Assembly: GCA_025201765.1 (NCBI GenBank)
Contig: MU623353.1
Location: 248,001-312,000, forward strand
Source: Daldinia sp. FL1419
Taxonomy: Eukaryota > Ascomycota > Sordariomycetes > Xylariales > Hypoxylaceae
Reading direction: 5' to 3'
Length of the DNA: 64,000 bases
Position numbers and translations under genes: made by a program. The notes beneath the pieces were generated by a model. That model made no database searches. It saw nothing but the letters and a program-made list of their open reading frames with translations, and was not told the origin of the DNA. Positions 10,564-22,687 of the stretch are shown in pieces. Each line of letters begins with the position of its first letter. Positions within the stretch are counted from its first letter, which is position 1.

Positions 10564-11986
10564 TTAATGCTCTTGCTCCTTGGAGAGAAGAGGCTTCAAA
10601 ACTTCAAGCGCCTTCATGGCTTGTTCGCTTGATAAAATAACGGCGCCGGCTTGCGCAGTTGAAAGATACGAGAGTTCGCTGCTAACGCCGGTCTCTTCCA
10701 TCCCCATCTCGGAGATAAGCTTTCCTGCAACCCCAGAGACGATGCCCGTAGCCTCCAAAGGGAGATTGACAAGATCCAGAAAGATAGGCACTAGATCACC
10801 CTCGGTATCACCAACGATAGAGTCTCCAAAGACGCCTAGATATTCTTTATCTAGTAGTAACGATGGCGGGTCTTCCTGGGCTAAGGTGATCGATAGGAAC
10901 CTAGGTTGCTTGGCTAGAACCGATATCAGACTTGTATATAATTTAGTATCGACGTTATCCAGCCAGCTCCTTCGGTGCCCGTTCCCGCTCGCATGCCTAC
11001 TTGGAGTCGGGCGGCGACCGTAGTCGACCAGTCGCGATAGATCCCTACCAGAACATTGTACCAAGCTGAGGTAGGGGCTGATATACGGGACGACGTTGCG
11101 CTTTTTCAATAACTCGAACGTGCGTACTTGCAATTCTGCCACGGTGGATGGCGGCGGCGTGGATGGCGGCGGCGTGGATGGCGGTTCGCTACCCTGGCTC
11201 TTCCCGCGAACGTGAGACATTGCGCTGGGTGATACGTAGGCCGACTCGTCCTTATCGAATTCGAAATTCCGGGCTAGAAGCACCTGCACGACCGTTTGTC
11301 GATCTTTGCTAGGGACCAAAATAAAGTCCGAATAGTAAGTAGTGATGAAAAAGATGGGCACACCCGCCAGTGCAAGGGGTGAGGTCAAATCCATAACTCG
11401 ACTCCCCGCATCCATACCAGCACTTATGACCGATAGAATTAGGTAGGTATCCTTCGAGACCGTAACTGTCTTGGAAATGTTCGGAGGCAGACGCTTAATA
11501 ACCGGCTCGAAAACATTCTTGGCCCAACTGCTGTGGCACACCACCGAACATTCAACCGGTGTTATGCTAATGTTAAGGAAACCGTGCTTGTTGTCGATGC
11601 TGAGACCTTCGGGCTCGTTGCTGAGAGAATCATCGTCTCCCTGAGGAAGAAGGACCTGCAATATGGGCTGAAGAAAGTTGGGATACAGATGTAATGGGAT
11701 GTGTATTAGGCGGAATGTCCCGTCCTAAAGTTACACAAGTCAGTATTTACTTATGAGGCATTGGCGACTCATATCGTCGCATGTATCGTAGGATATACCA
11801 GAGTGTGGGCAGTCACCGTTGCCGTTGCGTGGCTAGTGTTACACATGGGAATTGTTTGTAACTCGACCTTGCGACGAATACAAATAGTGACGATCTACCG
11901 GTGCATTGCGACGAGGACTCCGATCTTATAAATCTCAGATAAGAACTAAGGGGAGAGCTTACGAGAAATGATATCTGAGCATTCAT
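10564..11986 (-). CDS. CASTOR-like ACT-domain protein
   Basis: Two exons: a 24-nt first exon 11986-11963 (MNAQISFL), a 238-nt intron 11962-11725, and exon 2 11724-10564. Total 1185 nt, 394 residues. After the join the N-terminus continues DGTFRLIHIPLHLYPNFLQP. The block SPLALAGVPIFFITTYYSDF followed by ILVP is the ACT-domain signature seen in GATS-like/CASTOR proteins, which sense arginine upstream of TORC1 in animals. A second related half near the C-terminus (LALAQ-type strand, VFGDSIVGDTEG, PLEATGIVSGVAGKLI) suggests a paired-ACT layout. The middle has a Pro/Ser/Thr repeat (SEPPSTPPPSTPPPSTVAEL) and is probably disordered. Amino-acid sensing is inferred from the family. The fungal role is not established. 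The short first exon would be missed by simple ORF calling. Confidence 0.75.
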
Positions 11987-14900
11987 CGTGACGATGTCGC
12001 ATTGGTGACGCCGTAGATCGCAACCAATGGCCAGAGCGTTCGACCCCGAAGATCGGGGGTCAGAGGACCCCTAAAATGCACGGATAGAGTAAGGCCCTAT
12101 CACGGAGATCCGGCTGGAATTGTGCTGTGATTGGTGGATTTGCCTCTCTTGGACTTGAATTTCGAATTCTCGGTTAGGTCCCAACAAAAGATCCTTCACG
12201 ATGATAGATACCTGACAGCATCAAAACGTATAGAGGTAGAAGGAGGGGAAATAAAAGCCGAAAAGAGAAAAATAATATCAACAGATAGACTTCGACCCTA
12301 GGTTAGTAGGGAGCCAAGATAAAGAAACGAAACAATTGGCCGGTTTCGAAAAGATGGGCACTGAGATAGGACTGTCAATCGGAGGTACTATGGAGACTAA
12401 ACCTCGTAGTGGACTAGCTCTACCATAGGTTGTCCCCTTGTTGTTCCCTTGTGGTCCCCTTGGTTGATAGAAGAAAAAGAAGACCTCGTGAGGACCTCTT
12501 TTAACGTATTGAATTCTTCGGGTAGCCTAGATAACGTGGCATGGCACCACCTGATAGCAGGATTCCACAGGGATCAACGCCCGTCACCGTCTCTAGGACT
12601 GGGACAGATGGGAAACTCGGTTTGGTGCTGCTGTGGACACTCATTTATCGCCTGTGGATGCAAGTTGATGCAGCTACAAACAGACGAGACGGGACCTTTA
12701 TAAGTAGGCACCTAGATAGGTAAGGGGAACGAAACGTAACTCTTTGATGGCTAGAGACGTCGAATAAATTGTTTATTATACTACAGCAGACCGAGTTCGA
12801 CCGGGAAGGTGAATGACGAGGGGCACCGAACTTTATGTATTTTTTTTTTCGGGACAGTGTAATATAGTTAGTACCTCGACTTAGCTTCGTGAACTTGGCT
12901 TTGAGGTTCCTGCGCGCGAACTAACAACCTCCTATGCGCGTATGCACGCCATCTGCCCCGAAAGGGCAAACCGCTTAAGATGCAGAGCATATAATACACA
13001 GAAGGGGGCCGAGCAACGTATGCAGCCACTCTCGACATATCATCTACGTACGGCGCCATCCTGCATCAGCTCCTAGAGCGCGTGGTCGACGCCGGGGAGG
13101 AGCTAAGTGGATTTGGGAGAATCTTGCAGGACAACTCTATATAACGGTGCAGCTTTGCAACGCTGCCTAGCGTGGGGGGAGCGCTTGGGGCTTGGGTCTT
13201 GGATTACCGGGAGATGTACCCTGGCTAGGATTATCTGCAAGGAGTTTCTACTCTTCTGCATGATGATGTCTCCCGAGAGGGGCGAATTGCGCTTTCTCAT
13301 TCACTCAACGATACCTAGGTAAGTCTTGAGGGAGTGAAGCAATATACTATTGCAGACTCGTTAGATGGAGCCCTGTATTGTTCCACAGCAGGTGTGATCG
13401 ACCTGGTAGGTAGAAGAAGATGTGCTATGCAGGTGAGTGCATTATCTGGAGTGCGACTCTGAGAAGGAGAACAGATAGTGAGCCGTACGATAGATGTAAT
13501 AACCTATATCCTATATCCCAGGTAGGTAGTAAGGTAGGTAGTAAGGTAGGTAGGTAGGCAACTAGTTGTACGGACTTTGGCGAAAGGACTGTCCATCGGT
13601 ACCTGGAGTCGGGGAGATTTACTCGCCAATGCATATGTTGTTGATGCAGCTTTCCGGCCTATAAGAGAAGAGGCTAGGGATAAAGGTACCCTTCAGGACC
13701 CTTTTCCAATGTTGCTTTTAATGTTGATGCCCCGCATTTTTCTAATCTCGAGCTCTCAAGCCTCCCGCTGAAGAGTCTCATTAATCCTGTCACTAATTCG
13801 TTATTCGTACCCACCGCTGCACGTAACTTGGTAACGCCATTTGTCTAATGTTGGCGTAACGAAACGTCGGGTGCATGTATAATGTCAACATAGCTTTTCT
13901 CACTGGTTTACTTTTTAATCACGGATAACTTGCGTGATATGATGTCGAATATTCGACTGAAGAGATGCCGCATTTTCAAAAGCCGCTCCTCTCTGACCGA
14001 AAGATTGAAAATTCAATTAGCACCTCTTCCGTTCCCCCCTCAGAATTGGACTAGCTCGATCCGATTCTAGGGCTCTCAACTCAGAGCCGAGTGTAACCAC
14101 GTCCCAAGTACGATATCGACCCATCATATTCGTCCGTGACGACCCCACGAAATCTCTTCCATCCCACTATGTCCACTCGCGTTCCTGCCGGCACCGTACC
14201 ATACATAATCAATCGCAAAATATCGTGCTTACGATGGCACCAGTCAGTCGCCAGAGCCAGGATTGAATTATTTTCGGATCGCGGGGATTTCCCGTGAATT
14301 TGTGATATGCAAGGCGAATGGGAATTGGCTAGGTGGCCTGACGGGATCTGGGTTAGATGAATTTAGACATTACTGTCGTCATAAATGATGAAAACTAGAC
14401 CGCATCGAATCTCGTGCGATCCGCAACTCGGACGCCACCAACTAACTTGGCTAGAGAATTTCCCGTATAGGACAGCCATCAAGCTCCTTGTCGGGAAGTT
14501 GCCATCTCTAACCGATCGTGATAGCGAGCTTGGAGATGCAGCACTCGGTATAATTAATTGCGTTGAGAATAAGTCTGCAAGTACGCGTGGGGTGGTACGT
14601 AGCATTAGGCCGCTACTGGCAGGCAAGGGCTTTCAAATAGTAAGCCTGTGTTTGGCTCGCTATTCATAATTCAGGACCTAATAGTCGAGCTACCCGAACA
14701 TGTTCTGTAAAGCACGGTGAGAAGTCCGATCGAAATTCTTCGGCACGATGTGCTTATCCGAGCTGCCTTGCATCGAGACAAACTTCCTCTATCGGGTCTG
14801 GCTTGACCGATCGATGCAATCTGTAGATAGGCAAGTTTACCGCGGTCCATCAATGCAGGTTCATGCATGACATAGTTTTAATTTCTGTCCAATTACCGTT

Positions 14901-15081
14901 CCGGCTTGCCCGGTTACCGCGAGGGGAGACCTCCAAGTTACCCAGAAGGCAGGTCCAGCGGGGCTGACCATAGATAACTGGCCCGGTTGACGCGGGATCT
15001 GCGAGAACCCGTATTGTAGCGACAATTGAGTGCGATCTGATTGTTGTTATTTGCGTTGCCGCAGTTCGGTGAAGACCGAAG
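11987..15081. other. 3.1-kb stretch without a recognisable gene
   Basis: Only short unsupported open frames on both strands. It contains an imperfect hairpin GACCCCGA-AGA-TCGGGGGTC at 12042-12061, about 55 bp upstream of the ACT-domain gene. There is also a 12-bp GGTAGGTAGTAA microsatellite at 13521-13558. Nothing protein-like was identified. Confidence 0.45.
13521..13558. repeat. GGTAGGTAGTAA microsatellite
   Basis: Two exact copies of the 12-bp unit GGTAGGTAGTAA are followed by a GGTA-type run, all without interruption. Confidence 0.8.
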
Positions 15082-16869
15082 TCAGGGACCTAGTTGGCAT
15101 GAGTCCAGACCTTTGACACCAACTACAACTAGGTTCCGAGGGCTTTCGCGGTAGTCAAACACCGTCTCTACCCAGCAGTCTTGTACTAACTCAGAATGCT
15201 GTCGTAGAAATAGCCACCTGTCGGTCACTATTAGGGACTCGGTAACGTTAGCGCTGAATGCCATTAGACTCCAGACGGCACTGAGTTCCCGCTTGCGCGG
15301 ATTATACAGTCCTTCGTATCTTGCAATCTCTTCGTCTGTGATGCCAATCATCTTCTCTCTGATTATGTCACAGTACTCGTGATACTCAGAACTAGTAGTC
15401 AGCTTACTGATTGCTCCTCTTACGTATGCTCCGAAGGACTTGTAGCATGATTTCCGGAGGGATCCGATGATGACCGGGTTGGTACTCATGTTAAAAGGAC
15501 TCTGATCACTGTCCGCAAGATCATCGTTATGGTGAATCTGGGTAATGACGCCCTTGTCAAGGAATATCTTCTGCAGGACGGCGCGGTAGAAATGTCTAGT
15601 GAAGAAAGCATCGCTTTCGGCTGCAGTCCAGTTCTGTGGCGCTTGGCAAGCCATCATGCGAGCTGTGATATTGAGACGGACTCCTACATCTTTGTAGTTA
15701 CAAAGACGATCGCTCATCGGGAATCCTTGTGGATCACGTCTCTCTGATTCCCTGACTACGCGGCCGTTGAGGGCTTGAAGACTTGGTCTCATATACGGGA
15801 GCTTATACGTAGGCGGACCTAGCTTCTCCGTCATAAGATTATAGCAGCAACCGACGATAGCGATAGCTTGGACTCGCGGGTTGAGGATTAAGGAGCGTAT
15901 GCCATGATGGGATAGGTTCCCACAGGAATGAATAGAAATCGCCATTAGGCTAGGGTCACCTTGACCCTTTTCCCCCGCGAGGGGGTCCTGTTCAAGTTGG
16001 TCGATGACGTCCGTCAGGTCCCCCGATTCTAATCTCCCTTCGACGTAGCGTATGAAACCTTTGCCTTCCTCAAGCGTATATATAGCCTCAAATTCGCTCC
16101 GAGGCCTGAAATCAGGTATGTATTCGGTTGAGACTTTTATAGGATTGGCAGCTCTCTTTAAAGCTCTTTCATCAAGCTGATCCTCAGGAATCATGCTATC
16201 AAGCTTCTGCATCCAAAGCTTCTTGTTTCGTATGACTTTCTGCTTCTCAGAAACACCTGCATGCATATCAAGCTTTTTGGCACCAATGATGTTGTGTTCT
16301 CTACCCTCCACGGCTACTATTTGCTTGTTATAAGGAGGGGTTGCCAAGGCCCTTCCTAGATAGTTCTGACCACTGCCGAAATCAACAAAATGGGTAATCT
16401 CCTTATGGTATTCGGTAGCGATGCCCTTGGCGAGTGTGTCCACATAATTTGCGAAGTGGCTCACTTCGTGAATTTTCTTGGGTTTCATTCCCGCTGATAC
16501 CATGCGTGTCAACTTGGGGAGTTTCTCTCCTTTTGGAGAGAACTCTCGCGCTAAAGAAAACCGCCTCACATCTTTGATATATTTGATCAAGCTCTCTGGT
16601 GGTCTGGGATCTAGGACCTCATCTAAGTTGTCCCTCATTAAGAGGTCTAAGAATTTCATAGGTTCACATTGTAGAATGTAAGATTGCCAGTCTGAAGGTA
16701 TCACCGCCTGGAAGAGCCCTGGTTCGCCTGTGAAGAAGTCTAGAATATGCACTCCTCCACATAAAATCTGGAAGAGGTCCGATGTAGTTGCGAATTCTAG
16801 GAGTCGTTCGACATAATCTTCGGTGCTCTCCCAGCAATCTGGGTATGGTAAGGGCTTGGTGGGCCTCAT
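15082..16869 (-). CDS. METTL25-like SAM-dependent methyltransferase
   Basis: Single-exon gene, 595 residues. Residues 159-173 read THFVDFGSGQNYLGR, the glycine-rich SAM-binding motif I of the METTL25/METTL25B (RRNAD1-like) family. It is followed by VAVEGREHNI (acidic motif II). Downstream, AISIHSCGNLSHHGIRSLI and AIVGCCYNLMTEKLGPP are characteristic of the same family, including the Cys-Cys-Tyr-Asn block. The N-terminal part (WESTEDYVERLLEF, then DFFTGEPGLFQAVIP) also fits. Members are predicted methyltransferases acting on RNA or protein. I cannot assign the substrate. The start at 16869 gives the usual N-terminus. It is head-to-head with the TLG1-like gene, with about 460 bp between starts. 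Confidence 0.85.
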   Translation of the reverse strand: MRPTKPLPYPDCWESTEDYVERLLEFATTSDLFQILCGGVHILDFFTGEPGLFQAVIPSDWQSYILQCEPMKFLDLLMRDNLDEVLDPRPPESLIKYIKDVRRFSLAREFSPKGEKLPKLTRMVSAGMKPKKIHEVSHFANYVDTLAKGIATEYHKEITHFVDFGSGQNYLGRALATPPYNKQIVAVEGREHNIIGAKKLDMHAGVSEKQKVIRNKKLWMQKLDSMIPEDQLDERALKRAANPIKVSTEYIPDFRPRSEFEAIYTLEEGKGFIRYVEGRLESGDLTDVIDQLEQDPLAGEKGQGDPSLMAISIHSCGNLSHHGIRSLILNPRVQAIAIVGCCYNLMTEKLGPPTYKLPYMRPSLQALNGRVVRESERRDPQGFPMSDRLCNYKDVGVRLNITARMMACQAPQNWTAAESDAFFTRHFYRAVLQKIFLDKGVITQIHHNDDLADSDQSPFNMSTNPVIIGSLRKSCYKSFGAYVRGAISKLTTSSEYHEYCDIIREKMIGITDEEIARYEGLYNPRKRELSAVWSLMAFSANVTESLIVTDRWLFLRQHSELVQDCWVETVFDYRESPRNLVVVGVKGLDSCQLGP

Positions 16870-17328
16870 ATTTTGGGAAATCTAGGGGAATGCCATAAAA
16901 GGGCGTGGAAAGAAAAGCGAAAGTGAAGGACTGAACGATATAGAATCTGCACAATACAGATTTTTGGGCAGGTGAATGAATTTTGGGTAATAAGTATAAT
17001 ATTCTATTATTAGTTAGTTAGTAGGTATTTGGCAAAAGTTTAGGTTATGCTAGTTAACTAACTGTTAGGAACTTCCGATAGTTGCGCCTTGCAGTTGTGT
17101 GACACCTGTCAAACGCCGTAATCTTCCTATCGGGTACCTTCTACCTAAAAAGAGAGCACCAACGTCATTTAGTCCCTGTAGTATCGCTCGCACTTGCGGC
17201 TCTCCTTACCAATAAAATCAAACATAAACCTTTTACATTTTAATGTCGAATTTATTATAACACAAACACCTCCACCACAGATGTAGATACAGCCAATAGA
17301 TGCAGCGGCACATAATAGAGCCCCCAGG
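16870..17328. promoter_or_regulatory. Divergent promoter region between METTL25-like gene and TLG1
   Basis: 459 bp separate the two outward-facing start codons, so the two genes must share or interleave promoters here. The region is A/T-rich with a repeated TTAGTTAG-type stretch near 17010-17060. No specific binding site can be named. Confidence 0.5.
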
Positions 17329-18180
17329 ATGATGTCCTCAACAAATGAGGAGGACCCCTTCCTCCAAGTCCAACAGTACGTAAGCTCCCATTCCCCGTTG
17401 CCTCCTTTCCCGGCGAAGTACGTGTACCCAATAGCTAACGCGACCCTTCCATGTAGGGATGTCCTTTCACAAATGCAAACGGTCCGCCCGCTCTTCGCCT
17501 CATACTTGCGCATACGTAGTTTAACGAATAGCTCGACTTCGCCCGAGCTCGCATCTGCGCGGTCAGAACTGGAACAAGCTCTCGCGACATTGGCTGAGGA
17601 CCTTGCGGACCTGGTTGAATCTGTCCAAGCGGCCGAGTCGGACCCAGCGCGATATGGACTATCCGCTCACGAGGTGACAAGGCGCAAGCGGCTGGTGCAG
17701 GAAGTCGGGGGCGAGGTAGAAGATATGCGCGAAGAGTTGAACAAAGGCGCGACAGCGGATACAAAGGCATCGTCTGCCGCAGCGCGTGCAGCTAGAGCCG
17801 CGGCTAATGGGGACTTACCACCACCGAGCGCGTTTGCTATCGACGAAGGAGGAGAAGGAGCCGATGACAATTACGCCGAGTTTGAACATCGTCAACAATT
17901 ACAGATGATGCGGGATCAGGACGAACAGCTGGATGGCGTCTTTGTTACGGTAGGGAATCTAAGGAGGCAAGCCGATGACATGGGGCGGGAGCTCGAGGAG
18001 CAGGTCGAGATGCTTGAGACGGTGGATACCCTGGCGGACCGTGTCGGCGGCCGTCTACAGACAGGCATGCAAAAGTTAGGGTACGTCATGCGGAAGAACG
18101 AGGATCGGTATAGCAGCTGCTGCGTCGCGGTTCTTATCATGGTTTTAATTATATTACTGGTACTGCTATTGGTGTTATAG
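17329..18180 (+). CDS. TLG1: Endosomal/TGN t-SNARE, syntaxin 6/Tlg1 family
   Basis: The whole span is open for 283 codons, but an 81-nt in-frame intron at 17376-17456 is almost certain. It has a GTACGT donor, GCTAAC branch point and GTAG acceptor. Splicing changes the N-terminus to DPFLQVQQDVLSQMQ, matching Tlg1/syntaxin-6 proteins, and gives 256 residues. The syntaxin-6 N-terminal bundle is followed by a t-SNARE helix starting at QDEQLDGVFVTVGNLRRQAD and running through ELEEQVEMLE, whose Gln is the zero-layer residue. The protein ends in a tail anchor (CCVAVLIMVLIILLVLLLVL). It should act as a Qc-SNARE in endosome-to-Golgi fusion. Two adjacent ATGs at 17329 and 17332 are equally possible starts. 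Confidence 0.9.
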   Translation: MMSSTNEEDPFLQVQQYVSSHSPLPPFPAKYVYPIANATLPCRDVLSQMQTVRPLFASYLRIRSLTNSSTSPELASARSELEQALATLAEDLADLVESVQAAESDPARYGLSAHEVTRRKRLVQEVGGEVEDMREELNKGATADTKASSAAARAARAAANGDLPPPSAFAIDEGGEGADDNYAEFEHRQQLQMMRDQDEQLDGVFVTVGNLRRQADDMGRELEEQVEMLETVDTLADRVGGRLQTGMQKLGYVMRKNEDRYSSCCVAVLIMVLIILLVLLLVL

Positions 18181-18456
18181 GTGTTCAAGCTATGGCGCGG
18201 GCGAGATTTACTGTAGTTTACTTTTGCATGACAACCGTTTAACGTTAGTAATAGAGCGAATGTCCTGACAACTTCCGTTGGGTATATTCGTAGACCGTAG
18301 AAGAGGCAGTATCTACCTAGGTATGAGCCATCTCTAGACGCCTAATTCTAACTGAGGCGCCAACTCCTCTAACGCCGTAGAGATATAAAATATGCGGGTT
18401 GAATACCCTCTATACCCACGCCAGACCATCCTTTTTGAAAATATAATACAAGCGGC

Positions 18457-20146
18457 TCATAACTCCAAGCCTATATCCCGCTTTAAAATCTGTGCCAGTA
18501 CTTGCAGTCCCGAAACACCGGGACTCTTCTCCACGGCTTTCCCGGGGAATTCCACCAGTGCTTTCCTTAATGCGGCTATCGCTGCATTTCCATAGAATTG
18601 AATGAACTTCTCCTCACTGGCCTCGATCATGGCTCTAAGGACAACACATTGCGTGTCTGAGATTTCTGCCGGCGGGGTGTTCACTATTTGGGCCATACTT
18701 GTCCAGTATTTAGATGGAGGCCATGGGTTGGTGTTTTTCGAACTTGAAAAGTTTCTCAAAGAAATAGCGGCGTAACCTGCTCCTAAGCCCTTCATCCGAT
18801 CGCTATGCTGTTGTTCTGGTGCCCATCCAGTCTCTGTCTTTTTCCAACCCAGGCGAAGGCGTCCATTCTCCGTCTTTTCGCTGCCACGATACCCGAAGAG
18901 GACAGGGCAAACAACCCGTAGTTTCGCCATTAGAATATCGATTAAAGTCTTGCCCCTCCACAGGTAAAGGTCTTTGGAGAAGATCATGGCAACAATAACG
19001 CCGATCGGATCCGCCGTTTTAGGCTGCGCACAACATTCATTGATGAACTGGTTGATAACAGCCTTTGAGAAGTGATTGAGAAGATAAATGAATAAAGACG
19101 GGAGTTGTGGTTCGTTATGCAGGGCTCCCTCGACTGGTTCTCTCTTATCCGTAATAAAATCGGATGGATCGACTAGCTCGCTTGGGACAGTCCCTCTGAG
19201 TGATTCGTCCAGTAGTGCTTGGATAGCTGCAATCTATTCCTTAGTTAGCCAAGTTCTTATAGGAATATGAAGGGGAACAAACCTGCTTCTTATTGCCGCC
19301 TTTTTCACCAACTAGTTGGCCCATGTTCTTCCTTAATTCTCGCCGCATATCTCCCATTCTCTTCTTTAAGGGCGGAGACAACTTAGACTGTTGTAGTAGA
19401 GATGCACGTAGCCTTTTGAGATTCCTATGAATTTCGATATATCTGTCTATGTTGATAGCGACAGAGGGCTTTGCAGGAGTGGCGACTGACAAACTATTGG
19501 GCTGTGGAACCGCTACCTTAGCCGGCTGTGTAAATGGTGATGGGCCACCGAATGGTTGATTTTGAGTTACGGGTTTAGGTCGACCGAATAGCTGTGACAG
19601 ATTTGGCTGTGCTGTACCGTTGACATGTCCATTTGGTCCATTGGTCAAGGCGGGTTGCTGAACACCAAGCGAGGGTGGCTTCGGGTTGGATACCGCTCCG
19701 GAATTTGTTGTTGTCGGTGTAGGTTCAATCTGGACTTGTACACTAGCGGACCCATTTGTCTGGGCAACAGGTGTCGGCGGCTCTGGTGGTAACTTAGGGA
19801 CCGTTTTGGCTTTCAAAGCCCTCAGGCGCTCTTCTTCCGCCCTCAATTGTTCTTCAGCTCGGATTCGCTCTTCCTCCAGTCTTTGCTGCTCCAGTATCCA
19901 TTTTTGCTGCTCTAGCAACCTTTTGCGTTCTATTTGCAATTCGTGGTCGTGGTATACTCTGATAGCAGCTTCGCGGACGCGATCGTGCTCAGCTTGGGCT
20001 TGTGCGAGAGCGTCTTGATGGCTAATCGCCGTGTTGCGATTTTCATTAAGAATGCTCGATATACTGGATAGACGAGATCGGTCAGGTGAGGAGGACCATT
20101 GCTCCGATTTGCGGGCAGCAGGGGAAGATCCAGCCATTGCATTCAC
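18457..20146 (-). CDS. GLE1: mRNA export factor GLE1
   Basis: Two exons: 20146-19283, a 49-nt intron 19282-19234, and 19233-18457. Total 1641 nt, 546 residues. The N-terminal half has a long charged coiled coil (LLEQQKWILEQQRLEEERIR) and a Pro/Asn/Gln-rich linker (about residues 130-225) with GLF/FGG-like pieces. The C-terminal half is the GLE1 domain: IHRNLKRLRASLLQQSKLS, MGDMRRELRKNMGQLVGEKG, DPIGVIVAMIFSKDLYLWRG and a LRAMIEASEEKFIQFYG block. Gle1 sits on the cytoplasmic face of the nuclear pore and, with inositol hexakisphosphate, activates the DEAD-box ATPase Dbp5 during mRNA export. Starts at 20146 (MNAMAG) or 20137 (MAG) are both possible. It is convergent with TLG1, with 276 bp between stops. 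Confidence 0.9.
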
Positions 20147-22687
20147 TAAGCCGTACTACAGCATTGCGGATTCTGCGAATGAGGTCGTAAAGCGCGACGG
20201 CGGTTGAAATACTTTGTAAATAGGTAGGTAATTAGCAAGTCTATTGAAAAAGACAAAAAGAAAAAAAAAACATTGGCGAATAAGCAAGATCAAGTACCTA
20301 CGTAGCTATACCAAAGTACACCGATTTCGACTTAGCTTGTAAGAAGATGCGAAAGATGCTGAACAACGACCCTGTGTTTACGTTGTTTTGATTGTGAAAG
20401 AACAAGCACGAGGTCGAGGACACCAGGAATCAATGATCTGTATGGTAAATTATGTAGGTTAGATCAATTCAAGTTATCGATAGGGAAGATACAAAAAGTA
20501 AAGGTACAATACGATCCGACTTGCTTACTTAATTGGTAGTTAGATATTATGTAAGGTCAGGTTAGCAGGTTAGGTACATAGGGGATCCATTTGAAGTTAG
20601 GTACCACCTAACTATGGTATGAGGAGAAGGTCCGGGAGGGACTGAATGCAAGAGTGGCTGAATCGATCACCTGAGACGGTCCGGGTGCGATTTTGGTCCA
20701 TGATTCCAGGTAGCTTAAGTAAGCCGCGCCTTAGATAGCAAATACATAGGTACCTATCTGGCATACCTCTGCTAAACCTTATTATTAGTCGATTCTAAAT
20801 TTCTATTAGGTCTTCAAGAGTTCATTAGGTGTCCAAACCAAAAAGTGATATTGCTTTTCTATAATAGATATAACGATCTTTCTATTGGGAGGACAACCCT
20901 TTAATACTATTACCAGTAGCCACCTAGGCAACCTTTTAGATTCAAAACAACTGCACATTTTTGGGAGCTAAGGGCGTAAGGGCTCACGTGGCATATTCCT
21001 TTTTGGCATAATGTAGCCCAGCAGCATTTTGAACAAGTGAATTAGCATAGCTACCTACCTAGGCCTGCTAGGTAGGTTCATGTGTTGGGTCGGCAGGCGG
21101 GTACCTAGCTATCCATGCAATAAAGGTGACGATGATGAAGGGAGAACTATCTAATATCGGGCTTTTGGGACTGTCGAACATCGCAGCGGTTTGTAATGCT
21201 GCTTGCCGCTGGGCATTCCGATATGGGTATTTTCCATTCGCTAGGTGATGCGCGTAGGTGCTTTCGACGGAGGAGAACAAGGGAGCTAGAGGATTCCTGT
21301 GGAGTTCTAATATCATCCCTTCGTCAGACTTGTACTGGTGCGAGTTGGATGTTGATTTAGTATACTAATAGGTTGGGTTAAGTGGCTCTTATAAGTGGAC
21401 AAGTGGGTTAATCACGTAGTACTGCCTGGGTTTTTATCTGGACGACGATACGCATCCAATTTATTAGGGTTCGCTCAAGATCAGGGTTTCCTTGCTTATA
21501 GTTTCATCGAAGCTCATCAACCACCTACGTAGTAGTGTATAAACCAGTCATGCAGCAATCCGCAATTCCTCTAACTACAAGATAAGGTAGAATACCTATG
21601 TATACATGCATCAATAGCTCAAATAGCTTACTACTTAAAATTGTCTATGCGAAATTATGAACGTAGATCAAGAATACCTGACTAGTTTTGGTATTGTGCG
21701 AAGCTTCCCGAGAGACCCCTCCTATGGAGGCCCTAGCTTTTCCACCCCCGGCCCCCCAGGTGTTAGGTACTTAGATACATGTCTGTATATTTATGTACTC
21801 CAAGTGTCAACCCATCCAGGAAAGACCTAATGATGATTGTCTACTAATCCAACTGTAATTCTTTTCCTAATTTGTAGTTGAAGGAAGGCTCTGAGCCAAG
21901 ACCAAGATACTGTCGCTTCCCAATTGCTACTAATAACTTTACCTGTAGTAGAATTCGTATTGAGTAATCCTGCCTTCCCTTGTAATTTCATCCCGCTTAC
22001 ATGTACTTTCTTGTCAGGTAGCGTTGGACCTTTCGGTAAGTTATCTTATGGAGGTAGCTTCAAGTTACATGTACATCAGCAGCTGAAGTACGCGTCCTTC
22101 GATTCGTGAAGTCACATTCGTCCAGAGCTTGCCTGAACAGGCCACTAAAGGTTAAGGTCAGATAGTTATGTACAATAGATATTTGCGTTCATGCAATCCG
22201 TAGCTGATCTGATGTAATTCATTGACGTATTTTCATTGAGGTGGATTTCCAATAACTGTAGGTAACCTATCTCGTAGTGAAAGAAATCAGACACGATGTA
22301 AACCTTTCTTCAAACGCCGATGCGAATCGCAAAACAAGGACAGATGTAGTGTTCTTTTTTGTTCTGATCTGAGCTTTCCACTAGGCTCAGACCACCTAAA
22401 CTACCTTTTTCCATGTACAATACGTGAGGTACCTAGGTTGGCAGATCTGTACCTAGGGCAACCTAGCATTGGCTTCTATGCATAGCGCCCATAGATAATG
22501 TTCGTAGTACGAACTCTAGACACACAGCAGGGGCAAACCTACCTCTATTTTGTATGAAGTACATACTGAAGTAGACATACATGGCGTGAGTACTTTCGTA
22601 CCTCTTACAACATTATGAAACCTTTAACCAATCAAATACTCCCTAGCCCAGCTAAAAGCCTGGCCCGCCAAGACCTGCTGCCCCATT
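20147..22687. other. 2.5-kb intergenic region
   Basis: No gene supported. It carries many TAGGTACCTA-like motifs (for example near 20570, 20600, 20745, 21050-21085, 21100 and 22425-22465). The right end grades into the leader of SSD1. Confidence 0.45.

Noticed and set aside
12042..12061. Hairpin as a terminator or riboswitch
   Set aside because: Imperfect short stem in a eukaryotic promoter region, with no aptamer-like structure around it.
21068..21316. 82-codon minus-strand frame
   Set aside because: Possible small gene but nothing recognisable, and it sits among repetitive TAGGTACCTA DNA.
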